Assembly (NCBI GenBank): GCA_038120765.1
Contig: JAYOMI010000005.1
Span: 13,409-77,408 of the forward strand
Direction of reading: 5' to 3'
Origin: CAXBCP01 sp038120765
Lineage (GTDB): Bacteria; Pseudomonadota; Alphaproteobacteria; MPNO01; UBA830
DNA length: 64,000 bases
A program made the position numbers and the translations under genes. The notes under the pieces were generated by a model. It was not told the origin of the DNA. It saw nothing but the letters and a program-made list of their open reading frames with translations, and did not search any database. Shown here piece by piece: positions 26,358 to 35,320 of the stretch (position 1 is the first letter of the stretch; the number at the start of each line of letters is the position of its first letter).

Positions 26358-27023
26358 TTATTCGGCGGCGACACGTCCTAGCGGGCCTTTTTTCTGTCGT
26401 TTGACGTAGTACATCGCCATATCCGCGCGGCGGATCAGGTCTTTTTGAGTATCATCGGGGCCATAAGGTTCCACGCCAAGGCTTACCTTCACCGGCAGGC
26501 TCTCATTATGGAATTTGCAGGGCGTGGATTCGATCGCCCATTGCAGGGTGCGGGCGCGCTTGGCCCCGTCACTCCAGTTGGTCTGGGTCACGATCATGGC
26601 GAATTCGTCGCCGCCGAGGCGTGCGACGGTGTCTATCTCACGCAATGAGTGTTCGGAGATGGCTGCGACATGGCGCAGCACGGCATCGCCGGCGCAATGG
26701 CCGTGGAGGTCGTTAAAGTCCTTGAAGCTGTCGATGTCGCAATAGATCAGCACGCCGGTGTGCCCGAAACGCCGGGCGCTGGCGAGCGTGCGCTTCAGCT
26801 GCTCCGAGAAACCGCGCCGGTTAAACAGCCCCGTCAACTCGTCGGTAAAGGAGAGATCCTGGAGGTATTCTATCCGCTGGTTCTGCGTAGCGATTTGCTG
26901 TTCCGCCTGGGCGGCATACATCAAAGCGCGTTCGAGAAGCGCATCCTTGCGCATTTCCGTACCGCTTTCTCCATCGGGAATATTTTCGATCAAGCGTGAC
27001 GCGATGACACCGATCATATCCAT
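26358..27023 (-). CDS. diguanylate cyclase (GGDEF domain protein)
   Basis: This 221-residue protein makes the second messenger cyclic di-GMP from GTP. After about 60 residues of helical, probably coiled-coil sequence (ALMYAAQAEQQIATQNQRIEYL), the GGDEF domain begins at DELTGLFNRRGF. The active site is an intact GGDEF in ARLGGDEFAMIV. The inhibitory I-site RxxD (REID) stands five residues before it, so product inhibition is expected. No sensory domain or membrane segment is seen. It is convergent with aspS and divergent from eipB. Confidence 0.93.
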   Translation of the reverse strand: MDMIGVIASRLIENIPDGESGTEMRKDALLERALMYAAQAEQQIATQNQRIEYLQDLSFTDELTGLFNRRGFSEQLKRTLASARRFGHTGVLIYCDIDSFKDFNDLHGHCAGDAVLRHVAAISEHSLREIDTVARLGGDEFAMIVTQTNWSDGAKRARTLQWAIESTPCKFHNESLPVKVSLGVEPYGPDDTQKDLIRRADMAMYYVKRQKKGPLGRVAAE

Positions 27024-27173
27024 TAATTCCGGTCATTTGCGGTCAGCGAAGCCGAAACCTGTTCCATAAGGATCATCCGTACACCATATTCAGTCGATGA
27101 AAGCATTCGCGGTGCAGGTATGCAAAACCTGTGCCAGCCTTGAACGGTAAAGGAACGGCAGTGGAACAGGGAT

Positions 27174-28028
27174 TTGCGTAACCTCGTGGACATAATCCGG
27201 GATTGCCCGGCAGAAATTGCCCGGCAGTTCTTGCCCGGAAGGCGTCGTTTTTGCGTCGGCGCTGTTCTGATAATCGTCGCACCGGGGGCGATGGCCTCGG
27301 ATCTGGCGCCGCATACTGCCCATTACGGTATGAAACTCCTGTCGGCACGGGGCGGCAGCGGTATCGAGTCGGTCAATGGAGATATGGCGATCCGCTGGGA
27401 CGGCGATTGCACCGGCTGGACAATGAGCAACCGGACAATATTCGATGTGGCCTATACCGGCGGTGAAAACGTCAGGGTCACGATGGAAGCATCGACCTGG
27501 GAAGCCGCGGCGGGAGATCGCTATACGTTTCTTGTGCGCACCCTGTTCAACGACAAGGAGTCGGAACGCATCGAGGGAAAGGCCCGGCTCGAGGCGAGCG
27601 GGGGAGTGGCGGAATTCACGCTGCCGGAGGAGAAGGCAGTCAAACTGCCACCCGGCACGATGTTCCCCACCACCCATACAAAGCAGGTTCTGGATGCAGC
27701 CGGGGACGCGCCCCGAATTATTCGCGCGACGGTTTTTGACGGTTTTACCGATGGCGGCGCTCAGTTCGTCAATGCGATTGTCGGGAAACGGCTGACGGAC
27801 GGGCAGTCGGGCAGTTCGCGCTTCCCTGAACTGGAGAAAGGGCCTTCCTGGCGCGTAAGTCTGGCATTCTTCGATGCCGACAAGGCCGACGCCGAGCCGA
27901 GTTCAGAGCTTCGTCTGAAAATTTTCCGGAACGGCATTGCGCAAATGATGGAGATGGATTTCGGGGATTTCCGGCTTCTCGCCGAATTGAGGGAACTTGA
28001 GGCCGGCAAACCGCCCGTGTGCAGATAA
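27174..28028 (+). CDS. eipB: EipB-family periplasmic cell-envelope integrity protein
   Basis: EipB (DUF1849) is a beta-spiral periplasmic protein needed for envelope integrity in Brucella and widespread in alphaproteobacteria. The 284-residue frame has a basic stretch and signal peptide (RRRFCVGAVLIIVAPGAMA). The mature part begins DLAPHTAHYGMKLLSARGG. Two cysteines, in WDGDCTGWT and at the C-terminal PPVCR, match the conserved disulfide pair of the family. The TTG at 27174 is used as start, behind ACAGGG. The true start could be slightly further in. Confidence 0.85.
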   Translation: MRNLVDIIRDCPAEIARQFLPGRRRFCVGAVLIIVAPGAMASDLAPHTAHYGMKLLSARGGSGIESVNGDMAIRWDGDCTGWTMSNRTIFDVAYTGGENVRVTMEASTWEAAAGDRYTFLVRTLFNDKESERIEGKARLEASGGVAEFTLPEEKAVKLPPGTMFPTTHTKQVLDAAGDAPRIIRATVFDGFTDGGAQFVNAIVGKRLTDGQSGSSRFPELEKGPSWRVSLAFFDADKADAEPSSELRLKIFRNGIAQMMEMDFGDFRLLAELRELEAGKPPVCR

Positions 28029-28095
28029 CATTCCTGCCGGTCTTTATCTGACTGGATTTGCGGACCCGTCACCTCGTTCCCGTGGAACGGACTGC

Positions 28096-29034
28096 TCAAA
28101 GCTTTCGGGAAGGCTCGGGCCAGAGCCAGGCGGCGCCGCGAACGCCGCTCGAATCTCCGAATTTTGGCGGCAGCAATACCGTCTTTATGGTGTCGGAGAA
28201 TACATATAACGGGAGCAGCGCCGGTACATTGCGATACAACCGGTCGATCCCCGACAATCCGCCGCCCAGAACCACAGCCGCCGGATCGATAATATTGATC
28301 ACTGTGGCCAGTGCGCGGGCCAGGCGGCGCTCATAGCGCGCCATTGTCGCCTCCGCGTCGCGGTTCCCGCCCTCGGCGGCCGCCACGATTTCCGGCGGGG
28401 ACAATGTCTGCCCCGTAGCGCCCCTGTGATCGGCTGACAGGCCGGGGCCGGACAGGTAGGTCTCGATGCATCCCGGGCGTCCGCAATAGCAGACAGGCAT
28501 CGCCCGGACCTCCCCGGGCATCGGATTATGGCCCCATTCCCCGGCAATGGCGTTCGGACCGGAGAGCAGCGCGCCGTCAATCACGATACCGCCCCCCACA
28601 CCGGTCCCCAGGATGACGCCAAACACTGACGCAAATCCGGCAGCCGCTCCGTCACGCGCCTCGGACAGGGCAAAGCAGTCGGCGTCGTTGGCAATTCGCA
28701 CGTCGCGGGCCAGCGCTAGCGCCAGATCTCTGTCCAGCGGCATGCCGATCAGGCAGGTGGAGTTAGCGTTTTTGACGAGACCCGACGCAGGCGAAATCGC
28801 GCCGGGGATACCGATCCNNNNNNNNNNGCATTCGGGGGCGGGGTATCGGAGGCGGTCGGGTGCGTGGTTTGGTTTTTTTCGTACTAGGAGCTCTCGTCGC
28901 GCTGCGACGGCGGCGACTATGGCCCCGTAATCGCCTGCCGGTGTCGGAATGCGCTCGCGAAAGACTATGCTCCCGGCGGCATCAAGGGCGATGCCCTCTA
29001 TCTTCGTGCCGCCAATATCGATTCCTATTCTCAT
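28096..29034 (-). CDS. ROK family sugar kinase (contains an assembly gap)
   Basis: This is a cytoplasmic hexose kinase of the ROK family (fructokinase or N-acetylglucosamine kinase type). The ATP motif IGIDIGGTKIEGIAL is at the N-terminus, and the catalytic region has NDADCFALSEA. The zinc motif CYCGRPGCIETYLSGPG is intact. Ten N at 28818-28827 interrupt it near residue 70. The roughly 25 residues on the N-terminal side of the gap are unlike any ROK protein and look like faulty contig-end sequence. No ROK repressor DNA-binding domain is present, so it is a kinase rather than a regulator. The sugar is not determinable. Confidence 0.88.
   Translation of the reverse strand: MRIGIDIGGTKIEGIALDAAGSIVFRERIPTPAGDYGAIVAAVAARRELLVRKKPNHAPDRLRYPAPECXXXXIGIPGAISPASGLVKNANSTCLIGMPLDRDLALALARDVRIANDADCFALSEARDGAAAGFASVFGVILGTGVGGGIVIDGALLSGPNAIAGEWGHNPMPGEVRAMPVCYCGRPGCIETYLSGPGLSADHRGATGQTLSPPEIVAAAEGGNRDAEATMARYERRLARALATVINIIDPAAVVLGGGLSGIDRLYRNVPALLPLYVFSDTIKTVLLPPKFGDSSGVRGAAWLWPEPSRKL
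28818..28827. other. scaffold gap (10 N) inside the ROK kinase gene
   Basis: Ten undetermined bases. The following 50 or so bases (28828-28880) are strikingly G/T-rich and encode no recognisable ROK sequence, suggesting a low-quality contig end. Confidence 0.97.
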
Positions 29035-29216
29035 TCGGTATCCGCTGGAAAATCTGCCATCCGGTCGTGCAATCTAACCATCAGAGGAGGTATAAACCTC
29101 TGACTTGGACGACTTTCCAAGAAACATTACCAAATGTTAACGAATAAGATGGATGATGGCTCTGAAAGTCCCGAAATGACGGGATCGAAGAACGAATTTG
29201 CGAAGGGCCACGATCG

Positions 29217-29245
29217 TTGACAGTTGCTTTCCACATACAGCGTCA
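29217..29245 (+). promoter_or_regulatory. candidate divK promoter (-35 element)
   Basis: A perfect TTGACA at 29217-29222 lies about 75 bp before the divK ATG in a 261-bp divergent intergenic region. The -10 side is not clear, which is common in alphaproteobacteria. A TTAAC half-site stands upstream near 29137. Nothing else is recognisable between 29035 and 29295. Confidence 0.3.
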
Positions 29246-29295
29246 TCGGATCAGGCTGTGCGATTGCGTGTGGGCCTCCGAATTCAGGGATTAAG

Positions 29296-29667
29296 ATGGA
29301 CCAGAAGAAAATTCTGATTGTCGAAGACAACGAACTGAACATGAAACTCTTTCATGATCTGCTTGAAGTCCACGGCTATACGACATTACAGACCAAAGAC
29401 GGTCGCGAAGCGCTTCAATTGGCGCGTGAACATCGTCCCGATCTGATTCTGATGGATATCCAGTTGCCGGAAGTGTCCGGGCTGGAAGTCACGAAGTGGA
29501 TCAAGGCGGATGACGAACTTAAATCCATTCCGGTGATTGCCGTGACTGCCTTTGCAATGAAAGGCGACGAGGAAAAGATCCGAAGCGGTGGTTGCGAAGC
29601 CTATATCGCAAAACCGATTTCGGTGAACAGTTTCCTTGAGACAATCCAGACGGTGTTGGGACAATAA
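29296..29667 (+). CDS. divK: cell-cycle response regulator DivK
   Basis: DivK is a single-domain response regulator. When phosphorylated it controls the DivJ/PleC and CckA kinases and so the activity of CtrA. The 123-residue protein has the acidic pair in VEDNELN, the phospho-acceptor Asp54 in LILMDIQLPE, and Lys106 in YIAKPIS. There is no output domain. The ATG at 29296 gives the typical start MDQKKILIVEDN. It lies 9 bp before pleD, the order conserved in alphaproteobacteria. Confidence 0.96.
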   Translation: MDQKKILIVEDNELNMKLFHDLLEVHGYTTLQTKDGREALQLAREHRPDLILMDIQLPEVSGLEVTKWIKADDELKSIPVIAVTAFAMKGDEEKIRSGGCEAYIAKPISVNSFLETIQTVLGQ

Positions 29668-29676
29668 GGGAAAACG

Positions 29677-30915
29677 ATGTCAGCTCGGGTAATAGTCGTC
29701 GATGATATAGCGGCCAACGTGCGTTTGCTCGAGGCAAAGCTGCTGGTCGAGTATTACGAGGTTCTGACCGCCAATGACGGTGCGACGGCGCTTGAGATAG
29801 TGGCTGAGGCGATGCCCGATATCGTCTTGCTTGATGTCATGATGCCCGGCATGGATGGCTTCGAGGTCTGTCAGAAGATCAAGGAAAACCCGGCGACCGC
29901 GCATATCTCCGTCGTTATGGTGACCGCGCTGAGTGAGGTGTCCGACCGGGTTAAAGGCCTGGAAGCCGGGGCCGACGATTTTCTGACCAAGCCCGTCAAC
30001 GACCTTGCGCTGTTTGCCCGGATACGCTCGCTGGTCCGCCTGAAGCGTGCCATGGACGAGTGGCGCGCGCGAATCCACATTTACCCAATTCGGCCTCAAC
30101 AGTGCCATGGCACCGGAAGATACCGATCTGTCAAAGTTACAGGTCTTGCTGGTTGCCGATGAATACGGCCCGTCACAGCGGATCGTCGAGACGTTGTCGG
30201 AAGAGGGCTATACCATCGTGCATTCGACATCGACCGATGAGGCAGCGGTGAAGGCGCTCGACGGCGATTTCCATTTGATCCTCGTCGATGATCGTGTCGG
30301 CGGCAACGACGTGCTCCGATTCTGTTCCCAGCTTCGCTCGAGCGGGGTGACGCGCCATTCTCCGATCCTCATCATGCTCGACGACGGCGACACCGAGCGT
30401 CTGGCGAAAGCGTTCGACCTCGGTGTGAACGACTACCTGGTGCGTCCGGTAAACAAGAATGAGCTCACCGCGCGGGCGAAGACGCAGATCCGGCGCAAGC
30501 AGTTTGAAGACAACCTGCGCCAACAATACGAAAAAAGCCTGACAGCGGCGGTGACCGACAGCCTGACGGGCCTCTATAACCGGCGTTATCTGGAAACCCA
30601 TTTTGAAGAGCTGTCACGCGACCTGCGAGGCGGCGGCAAGCCGATATCGGTGCTCATCATGGACGTCGATCACTTCAAGTCGGTGAACGATGATTACGGT
30701 CACGCAGCCGGCGACGAGGTCCTGCGAGGACTTGCGCACCGTATTTTGAGTGGTATTCGCGGTTTCGATACGGCAATCCGGCTGGGTTGCGAGGAATTCG
30801 TGGTTCTCATGCCGAACGTCGAAGGGCGTTCCGCAGTNNNNNNNNNNACCGGGTCGCGGTGGCTGCCGATCTGCCGGCAGAACCTGATCCGGTTCCGAAG
30901 GCCGTGCGGGCCTGA
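29677..30915 (+). CDS. pleD: response regulator / diguanylate cyclase PleD (frameshift plus gap)
   Basis: PleD has two receiver domains and a GGDEF domain and makes cyclic di-GMP during the swarmer-to-stalked transition. The first receiver (Asp53 in LLDVMMPGMD) reads in one frame to about 30061. The expected continuation, REST-F-TQFGLN, is in another frame. Within a CG repeat (GGCGCGCGCG near 30063) one CG unit seems lost. The second receiver and GGDEF domain then run to 30837. The I-site RGFD is present, but the signature reads GCEEF instead of GGEEF. Ten N follow. After them, the frame NRVAVAADLPAEPD with a stop at 30913 is the plausible C-terminus, so some 60 codons are missing. Most defects look like contig-end errors. 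Confidence 0.85.
30838..30847. other. scaffold gap (10 N) inside pleD
   Basis: Ten undetermined bases replace most of the C-terminal half of the PleD GGDEF domain. The real gap is larger than ten, judged from the missing domain segment. Confidence 0.97.
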
Positions 30916-30951
30916 CAATTGGATATCCGCCGGGAATATCTCTTAAGACGA

Positions 30952-30978
30952 AAAACGCCGCCCAATGGGCGGCGTTTT
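30952..30978. terminator. bidirectional intrinsic terminator between pleD and rpmG
   Basis: A perfect 12-bp stem (AAAACGCCGCCC with its complement) closes the loop AAT, with A-run and T-run flanks. It sits between convergent pleD and rpmG and can serve both strands. Confidence 0.92.
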
Positions 30979-30998
30979 GCAATTAACCGGCTGAAAGC

Positions 30999-31166
30999 CT
31001 ATTTGATCTTCGCTTCCTTGAACGCAACGTGCTTGCGTGCGACCGGATCGTATTTCCGGAATTCGAGCTTTTCGGTCTGTGTGCGCGGGTTTTTCTTCGC
31101 AACATAGAAATAGCCGGTATCCGCGGTACTCAGCAGTTTGACGACGATCGTGTTTGTTTTGGCCAT
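30999..31166 (-). CDS. rpmG: 50S ribosomal protein L33
   Basis: This 55-residue ribosomal protein starts MAKTNTIVVKLLSTADTGYF and ends RKHVAFKEAKIK. It has no cysteine, so it is the zinc-independent form. It is encoded on the minus strand from ATG 31166, behind a GGAG-like site. Its place at the end of the topA-rnr gene run next to pleD-divK is typical for alphaproteobacteria. It is followed by the strong terminator shared with pleD. Confidence 0.97.
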   Translation of the reverse strand: MAKTNTIVVKLLSTADTGYFYVAKKNPRTQTEKLEFRKYDPVARKHVAFKEAKIK

Positions 31167-31261
31167 TCTATTTCTCCTGAAAAGCAGGACCTGAAAATTT
31201 GCGGGAAACTGACCGGTTCAGCCCCGTCTGTCAAGGATTTGCTGGTCCTGGAGGTCGAAAA

Positions 31262-32872
31262 TCAGCGTTCCGCGATCGCAGCGCCACCGTCCCTGAGCGC
31301 CCTGGTGTACAGCGATCTGTGCTCCAGCAGGTATTTGGCGATTTCCTGGTCCTCCGGGGGTTCGGTCCGGGCCGGGGGGCAGCGTTCCCGGGCGAGGTCG
31401 GGATTGGTGCGAATGGCAGAGCGCGATGCCAGCGCTGCGTTCAGGATTGTCCCCGCCGCGGGTACGTCGCTGCGGATGGCAGTCATCATATTCGACAACT
31501 CGGTGTCGGATGCTGATGTGCAGATGGCGGGGATGATGCCGTGGCTTTGCAGGTTGAAGCCGGCCGGCGCGATCATGTGCGCCCATGTCAGTGTGAGTTC
31601 GCCGCCATTGGGCAGGCGGATTATCGTCTGAACGCTGCCTTTGCCGAAGGATGACGCTCCGATCACGATGGCCCGTCCCCGGTCCCGAAGTGCCGCGGCA
31701 ACGATCTCGGACGCGGATGCGGACCGGCCGTTGACCAGTATCGCGATCGGCGTGCTGGTCGCCCGCTCGCCCCAGGAAGCATTGAATGTCTGGTTGGCGC
31801 GGTGGTGCCGCCCTTCCGTCGAGATGATCCGTCCGTCATTCAGGAAAAAATCGGCGACCGCCACAGCCTGATTTAGCAGGCCGCCCGGGTTGCTCCGAAG
31901 GTCGAGCACGATGCCGCTCAGCGGCGCTGAGTCCGCGCTTTCGGCGGCGGCGAGAACTTTGCCGAGGCTCCGGGATGTCCCCTGATTGAATCCTGATAAT
32001 CTTATCGTCAGGATCCCGCCTTCGCGCTTCGATGTGACCGTCGGCAGAATGATATGCGCCCGGACAACCGCGATCTTCAGCGGTGCAGGCGCATTCTCGC
32101 GTATGACCGTCAGGTCCGCCTTGCTGTGTATCGGTCCGCGCAGATGCCCGATTGCCGCCGTCTGGGTCAGCCCGGTAAGCAACAAACCCCCGACATGGGT
32201 GATCCGGTCGCCCGCTTGCAGTCCGGCTTTCGCCGCGGGCGTGCCTGCATGGACCTTCTCGACATAGACCTCGCCCTCTTCATAGCGGATCGAAATACCC
32301 AGACCCCCGAACCCCTCGCGCCTCGCGCGGGTCTCTCTGGCCTGCGACGGGGTCGCATAGCGGGTGTAGCGATCCAGCTTGGACAGCGCGCCGCGGAAAA
32401 ATTTCGCCAGAACCAGTTCATGATCCTGCGCGTCGAACGCCGGCGTCTCCTGACGGGTCTTTTCCAGCACATCGGCGATGACCGCCGCCCAGGCGTCATG
32501 GTCATTATCGGCGGGTATCTGCCATTCGCCGACGGTCCGGTTTTCATAGGTCAGCCCGATAGTGCCGGTCTTGTCGTCGATGCTCAGCAGCGTTTCGCTA
32601 CCTGACAGGGCTTTCAACCCGGCAAGGGACACGGTCCTGGTGGAGACCTCCCCGGCATATCTGAGCCCGATATTTTTAAAGGCGGTTTCAAGCACCAGCC
32701 GGTCGCTTCCGGCTTCCGGCGCTTCCGACGTCGGTGCGACACAGGCGGCTGCGACGAGAAGCAGACTGATTGTCATCGCGGCGAAAATTCGGGGCTGCTT
32801 CCGCCAGGTGCTGAACGGCTCTGCGGGCGGGGTCCGCCCGGTGTTCGTGTTATCCGTCGCGTTGATGCGCAT
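31262..32872 (-). CDS. S41 family C-terminal processing peptidase with PDZ domain
   Basis: This exported serine protease of the CtpA/Prc family has 536 residues. The N-terminal hydrophobic stretch (IFAAMTISLLLVAAACVAP) ends in a cysteine and may be a lipoprotein signal, although the lipobox is not ideal. A PDZ domain follows (GLGISIRYEEGEVYVEKV). The catalytic Ser lies in NGRSASASEIVAAAL and the catalytic Lys in SSFGKGSVQT. The ATG at 32872, behind GGA, is used; a TTG at 32905 is an alternative. It sits between rnr and rpmG on the same strand, and its upstream region has a CtrA-like near-match. Confidence 0.9.
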   Translation of the reverse strand: MRINATDNTNTGRTPPAEPFSTWRKQPRIFAAMTISLLLVAAACVAPTSEAPEAGSDRLVLETAFKNIGLRYAGEVSTRTVSLAGLKALSGSETLLSIDDKTGTIGLTYENRTVGEWQIPADNDHDAWAAVIADVLEKTRQETPAFDAQDHELVLAKFFRGALSKLDRYTRYATPSQARETRARREGFGGLGISIRYEEGEVYVEKVHAGTPAAKAGLQAGDRITHVGGLLLTGLTQTAAIGHLRGPIHSKADLTVIRENAPAPLKIAVVRAHIILPTVTSKREGGILTIRLSGFNQGTSRSLGKVLAAAESADSAPLSGIVLDLRSNPGGLLNQAVAVADFFLNDGRIISTEGRHHRANQTFNASWGERATSTPIAILVNGRSASASEIVAAALRDRGRAIVIGASSFGKGSVQTIIRLPNGGELTLTWAHMIAPAGFNLQSHGIIPAICTSASDTELSNMMTAIRSDVPAAGTILNAALASRSAIRTNPDLARERCPPARTEPPEDQEIAKYLLEHRSLYTRALRDGGAAIAER

Positions 32873-32953
32873 TTTTTCCGCGTTCAACTGGTGTGTGGCG
32901 GCCAAAGCCGCTCAGATGACCCCTAAACTAACGATGTCTTTAAGGAATGCGAA

Positions 32954-32968
32954 TTAACTTTTCGTTAG
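32954..32968. promoter_or_regulatory. near-match CtrA box upstream of the S41 peptidase
   Basis: TTAA-N7-TTAG differs by one base from the CtrA consensus TTAA-N7-TTAA. It lies about 82 bp before the S41 peptidase ATG and overlaps the end of rnr. Such near-matches are not rare by chance, so this is only a suggestion. Confidence 0.25.
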
Positions 32969-35298
32969 CGTGGAGATTTTGAAGGAGCCCTGCGTTTTCC
33001 TTTGTTCTTGTTGGCCTTTTTGGGGCCCTTTCTGCGCGGCTTGTTCGGAGTCTGCGGTTTCCCGGCCGCGTCGTCCCGAGCGCCGCGGGGCCCGCGGGAG
33101 TTCCTTGCGCTCCGTCCCTGCGCAGCGCGATCCCGCGTACCCTGTTTTCGACGGGCCTTTGAAAGCGAAAACGCCATTGAGCCTGTGTGAACATTCGCCT
33201 CTTCGAGAATAACCGTGACCGGATCGCCTATGTGGTATGTCACGCCGGAATTGCGGCCTTTGATCACCTGGCGCTGTTCGTCGTAATCGAAGCGGTCGTC
33301 GCCCATCATCGACATCGGTACCAGCCCGTCTGCGCCGGTTTCGGTCAGGGTGACGAAGAGCCCGGCGCGATGCGTGCCGTTGATCCGCGCGGCGAATTCG
33401 GCGCCGACCTTGTCGGAGAGAAAAATCGTCGTGAACCTGTCCACGGCTTCCCGCTCCGCATCGACGGCGCGGCGCTCCGTGGCCGATATATGCTTGCCGA
33501 GTTCCGCGAACCGGTCGCCATCGTCCGGAGAGAGGCCGTCCTTGCCAAGACCATATGCCGATATCAGCGAACGATGCACCAGAAGGTCCGAATACCGCCG
33601 GATGGGTGAGGTGAAATGGGCATAACGCCGGAGCGCCAGGCCGAAATGACCCAGATTGGCCGGGCTATATTCCGCCTGTGCCTGAGACCGGAGCACGGCC
33701 ATATTAACCGTCTGCGCTTCGGGTTTGCCGATGACATGTGCGACGATGCGCTGGAAAACCTCCGGCCTGATCACCTGACCCTTTGCCAGTTTTACGCCCA
33801 CCGATGACAGGACCTCGCGCAGGCCTTCGACCTTTTCGGGCGACGGCTGGTCATGAACGCGGAACATGCAGGGCGCATCCTTGTCTTCCAGGGCTTCCGC
33901 CGCTGCGACATTGGCGGAAATCATGAATTCCTCGATCAACCGGTGGCTGTCGAGCCGCTGCACGGGCTCGATCGCGGCAACATTCCCTTTGGCGTCCAGC
34001 TTCACCTTGCGTTCGGGCAGGTCGAGATCGATCGTGCCGCGGCGGATCCGTGCGGATTGCAGGGCTTCAAAGGCCCCGTAGAGCGGTGCTATGACGCCTT
34101 CGAGCAACGGTCCGGTGGTATCGTCCGGCGTACCGTCCCGCGCCGCCTGGACCTGCTCGTAGGTCAGTCTCGCCGCGGACCGCATGATGCCGCGGATGAA
34201 TTCGTGACGTTTCATGTTGCCGTCGGCATCGATCCACATATGGACCGCGAGGCAACCCCGGTCTTCGTTCGGGACAAGCGAGCACAGACCGTTCGACAGG
34301 GCTTCGGGCAGCATGGGGACCACGCGGTCCGGGAAATATACCGAGTTGCCCCGTTCATGCGCATCCTTGTCCAGCGGTTTGCCGGCGCGGACGTACCAGG
34401 ACACGTCGGCAATCGCGACCAGAAGGTGCCAGCCGCCCTTATTCTTTCCGTCCGGGTCCGGTTCGGCCCAGACGGCATCGTCGAAATCCCTGGCATCTGC
34501 ACCGTCGATAGTGACCAGCGGAATCTGTCGCAGATCGGTACGCCCGTCCGGTGTAACAGGTTTTGCCGCTTCGGCGTCCGCCAGGGCCCCAGGTGAAAAA
34601 TCGACCGGTATGTCGTTGGCGTGGATGGCGATCAGGCTGGGCGCGCGCGGGCCGGTTGCATCTCCTATGACCTCTGCGATGCGGGCTTCCGGCAGTCCGA
34701 AGCTGCGTCCGCCGGTCGCCTGCGCTTCGACCAGGTCTCCCCGGGACGCGCCGTTCTCCGCCCCGGGCGGGATCGCGAATTCTGTGCGAATTCGCCGGTT
34801 TGTCGGGATCACCCGGTCTTTGCCGCCGACCATCTGGAAGATGCCGAGGACCCGCTGCGGCGCTGCCTGTAGAAGCTTGATGACGCGGGCGGTATAGGTG
34901 CCGTCGTCCGATGGTGCGAGCCGGGCAAGTATCCTGTCGCCGACTGCCGGGGCAGGACCCTTGCGTTCCGTACTCAGGAAAACCGCAGGGGGCGGGCCCT
35001 CGCTGTCCCAGGTGACCGGGCGTGCAACCGGATCGCCGTCGCGATCGATGCCGGTGACTTCAATGACGCCCACGCCGGGCAGCGTGCCGGGTTTCGCGAA
35101 ACGCTTGCCGCGCCCCTTGTCCAGGGTTCCCTCGTCACGCAGGTCGCGGAGGAGGGCGTTGAGCCGGGCGCGGTCCGTGCCGCGTATATTGAAGGCGCGC
35201 GCGATTTCGCGCTTTCCGACGGGCCCTTTATGGCCGCGGACGAATTCCAGCACCTGTTCTTTGGTCGGAAAGGGGATATCGGCGGGCGACTTGCTCAC
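32965..35298 (-). CDS. rnr: ribonuclease R
   Basis: RNase R is a processive 3'-5' exoribonuclease that degrades structured RNA. The 777-residue protein has an N-terminal winged-helix region (REIARAFNIRGTDRARL), cold-shock domains, and the RNB catalytic core with DARDFDDAVWAEPD. An S1 domain precedes a very basic tail of about 60 residues rich in Lys, Arg and Pro. The tail is typical of RNase R and probably binds RNA or ribosomes. It starts with GTG at 35298 and lies 22 bp behind topA on the same strand. Confidence 0.96.
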   Translation of the reverse strand: MSKSPADIPFPTKEQVLEFVRGHKGPVGKREIARAFNIRGTDRARLNALLRDLRDEGTLDKGRGKRFAKPGTLPGVGVIEVTGIDRDGDPVARPVTWDSEGPPPAVFLSTERKGPAPAVGDRILARLAPSDDGTYTARVIKLLQAAPQRVLGIFQMVGGKDRVIPTNRRIRTEFAIPPGAENGASRGDLVEAQATGGRSFGLPEARIAEVIGDATGPRAPSLIAIHANDIPVDFSPGALADAEAAKPVTPDGRTDLRQIPLVTIDGADARDFDDAVWAEPDPDGKNKGGWHLLVAIADVSWYVRAGKPLDKDAHERGNSVYFPDRVVPMLPEALSNGLCSLVPNEDRGCLAVHMWIDADGNMKRHEFIRGIMRSAARLTYEQVQAARDGTPDDTTGPLLEGVIAPLYGAFEALQSARIRRGTIDLDLPERKVKLDAKGNVAAIEPVQRLDSHRLIEEFMISANVAAAEALEDKDAPCMFRVHDQPSPEKVEGLREVLSSVGVKLAKGQVIRPEVFQRIVAHVIGKPEAQTVNMAVLRSQAQAEYSPANLGHFGLALRRYAHFTSPIRRYSDLLVHRSLISAYGLGKDGLSPDDGDRFAELGKHISATERRAVDAEREAVDRFTTIFLSDKVGAEFAARINGTHRAGLFVTLTETGADGLVPMSMMGDDRFDYDEQRQVIKGRNSGVTYHIGDPVTVILEEANVHTGSMAFSLSKARRKQGTRDRAAQGRSARNSRGPRGARDDAAGKPQTPNKPRRKGPKKANKNKGKRRAPSKSPR

Positions 35299-35320
35299 CG
35301 GCGGTAGATCGCGATCCGTG

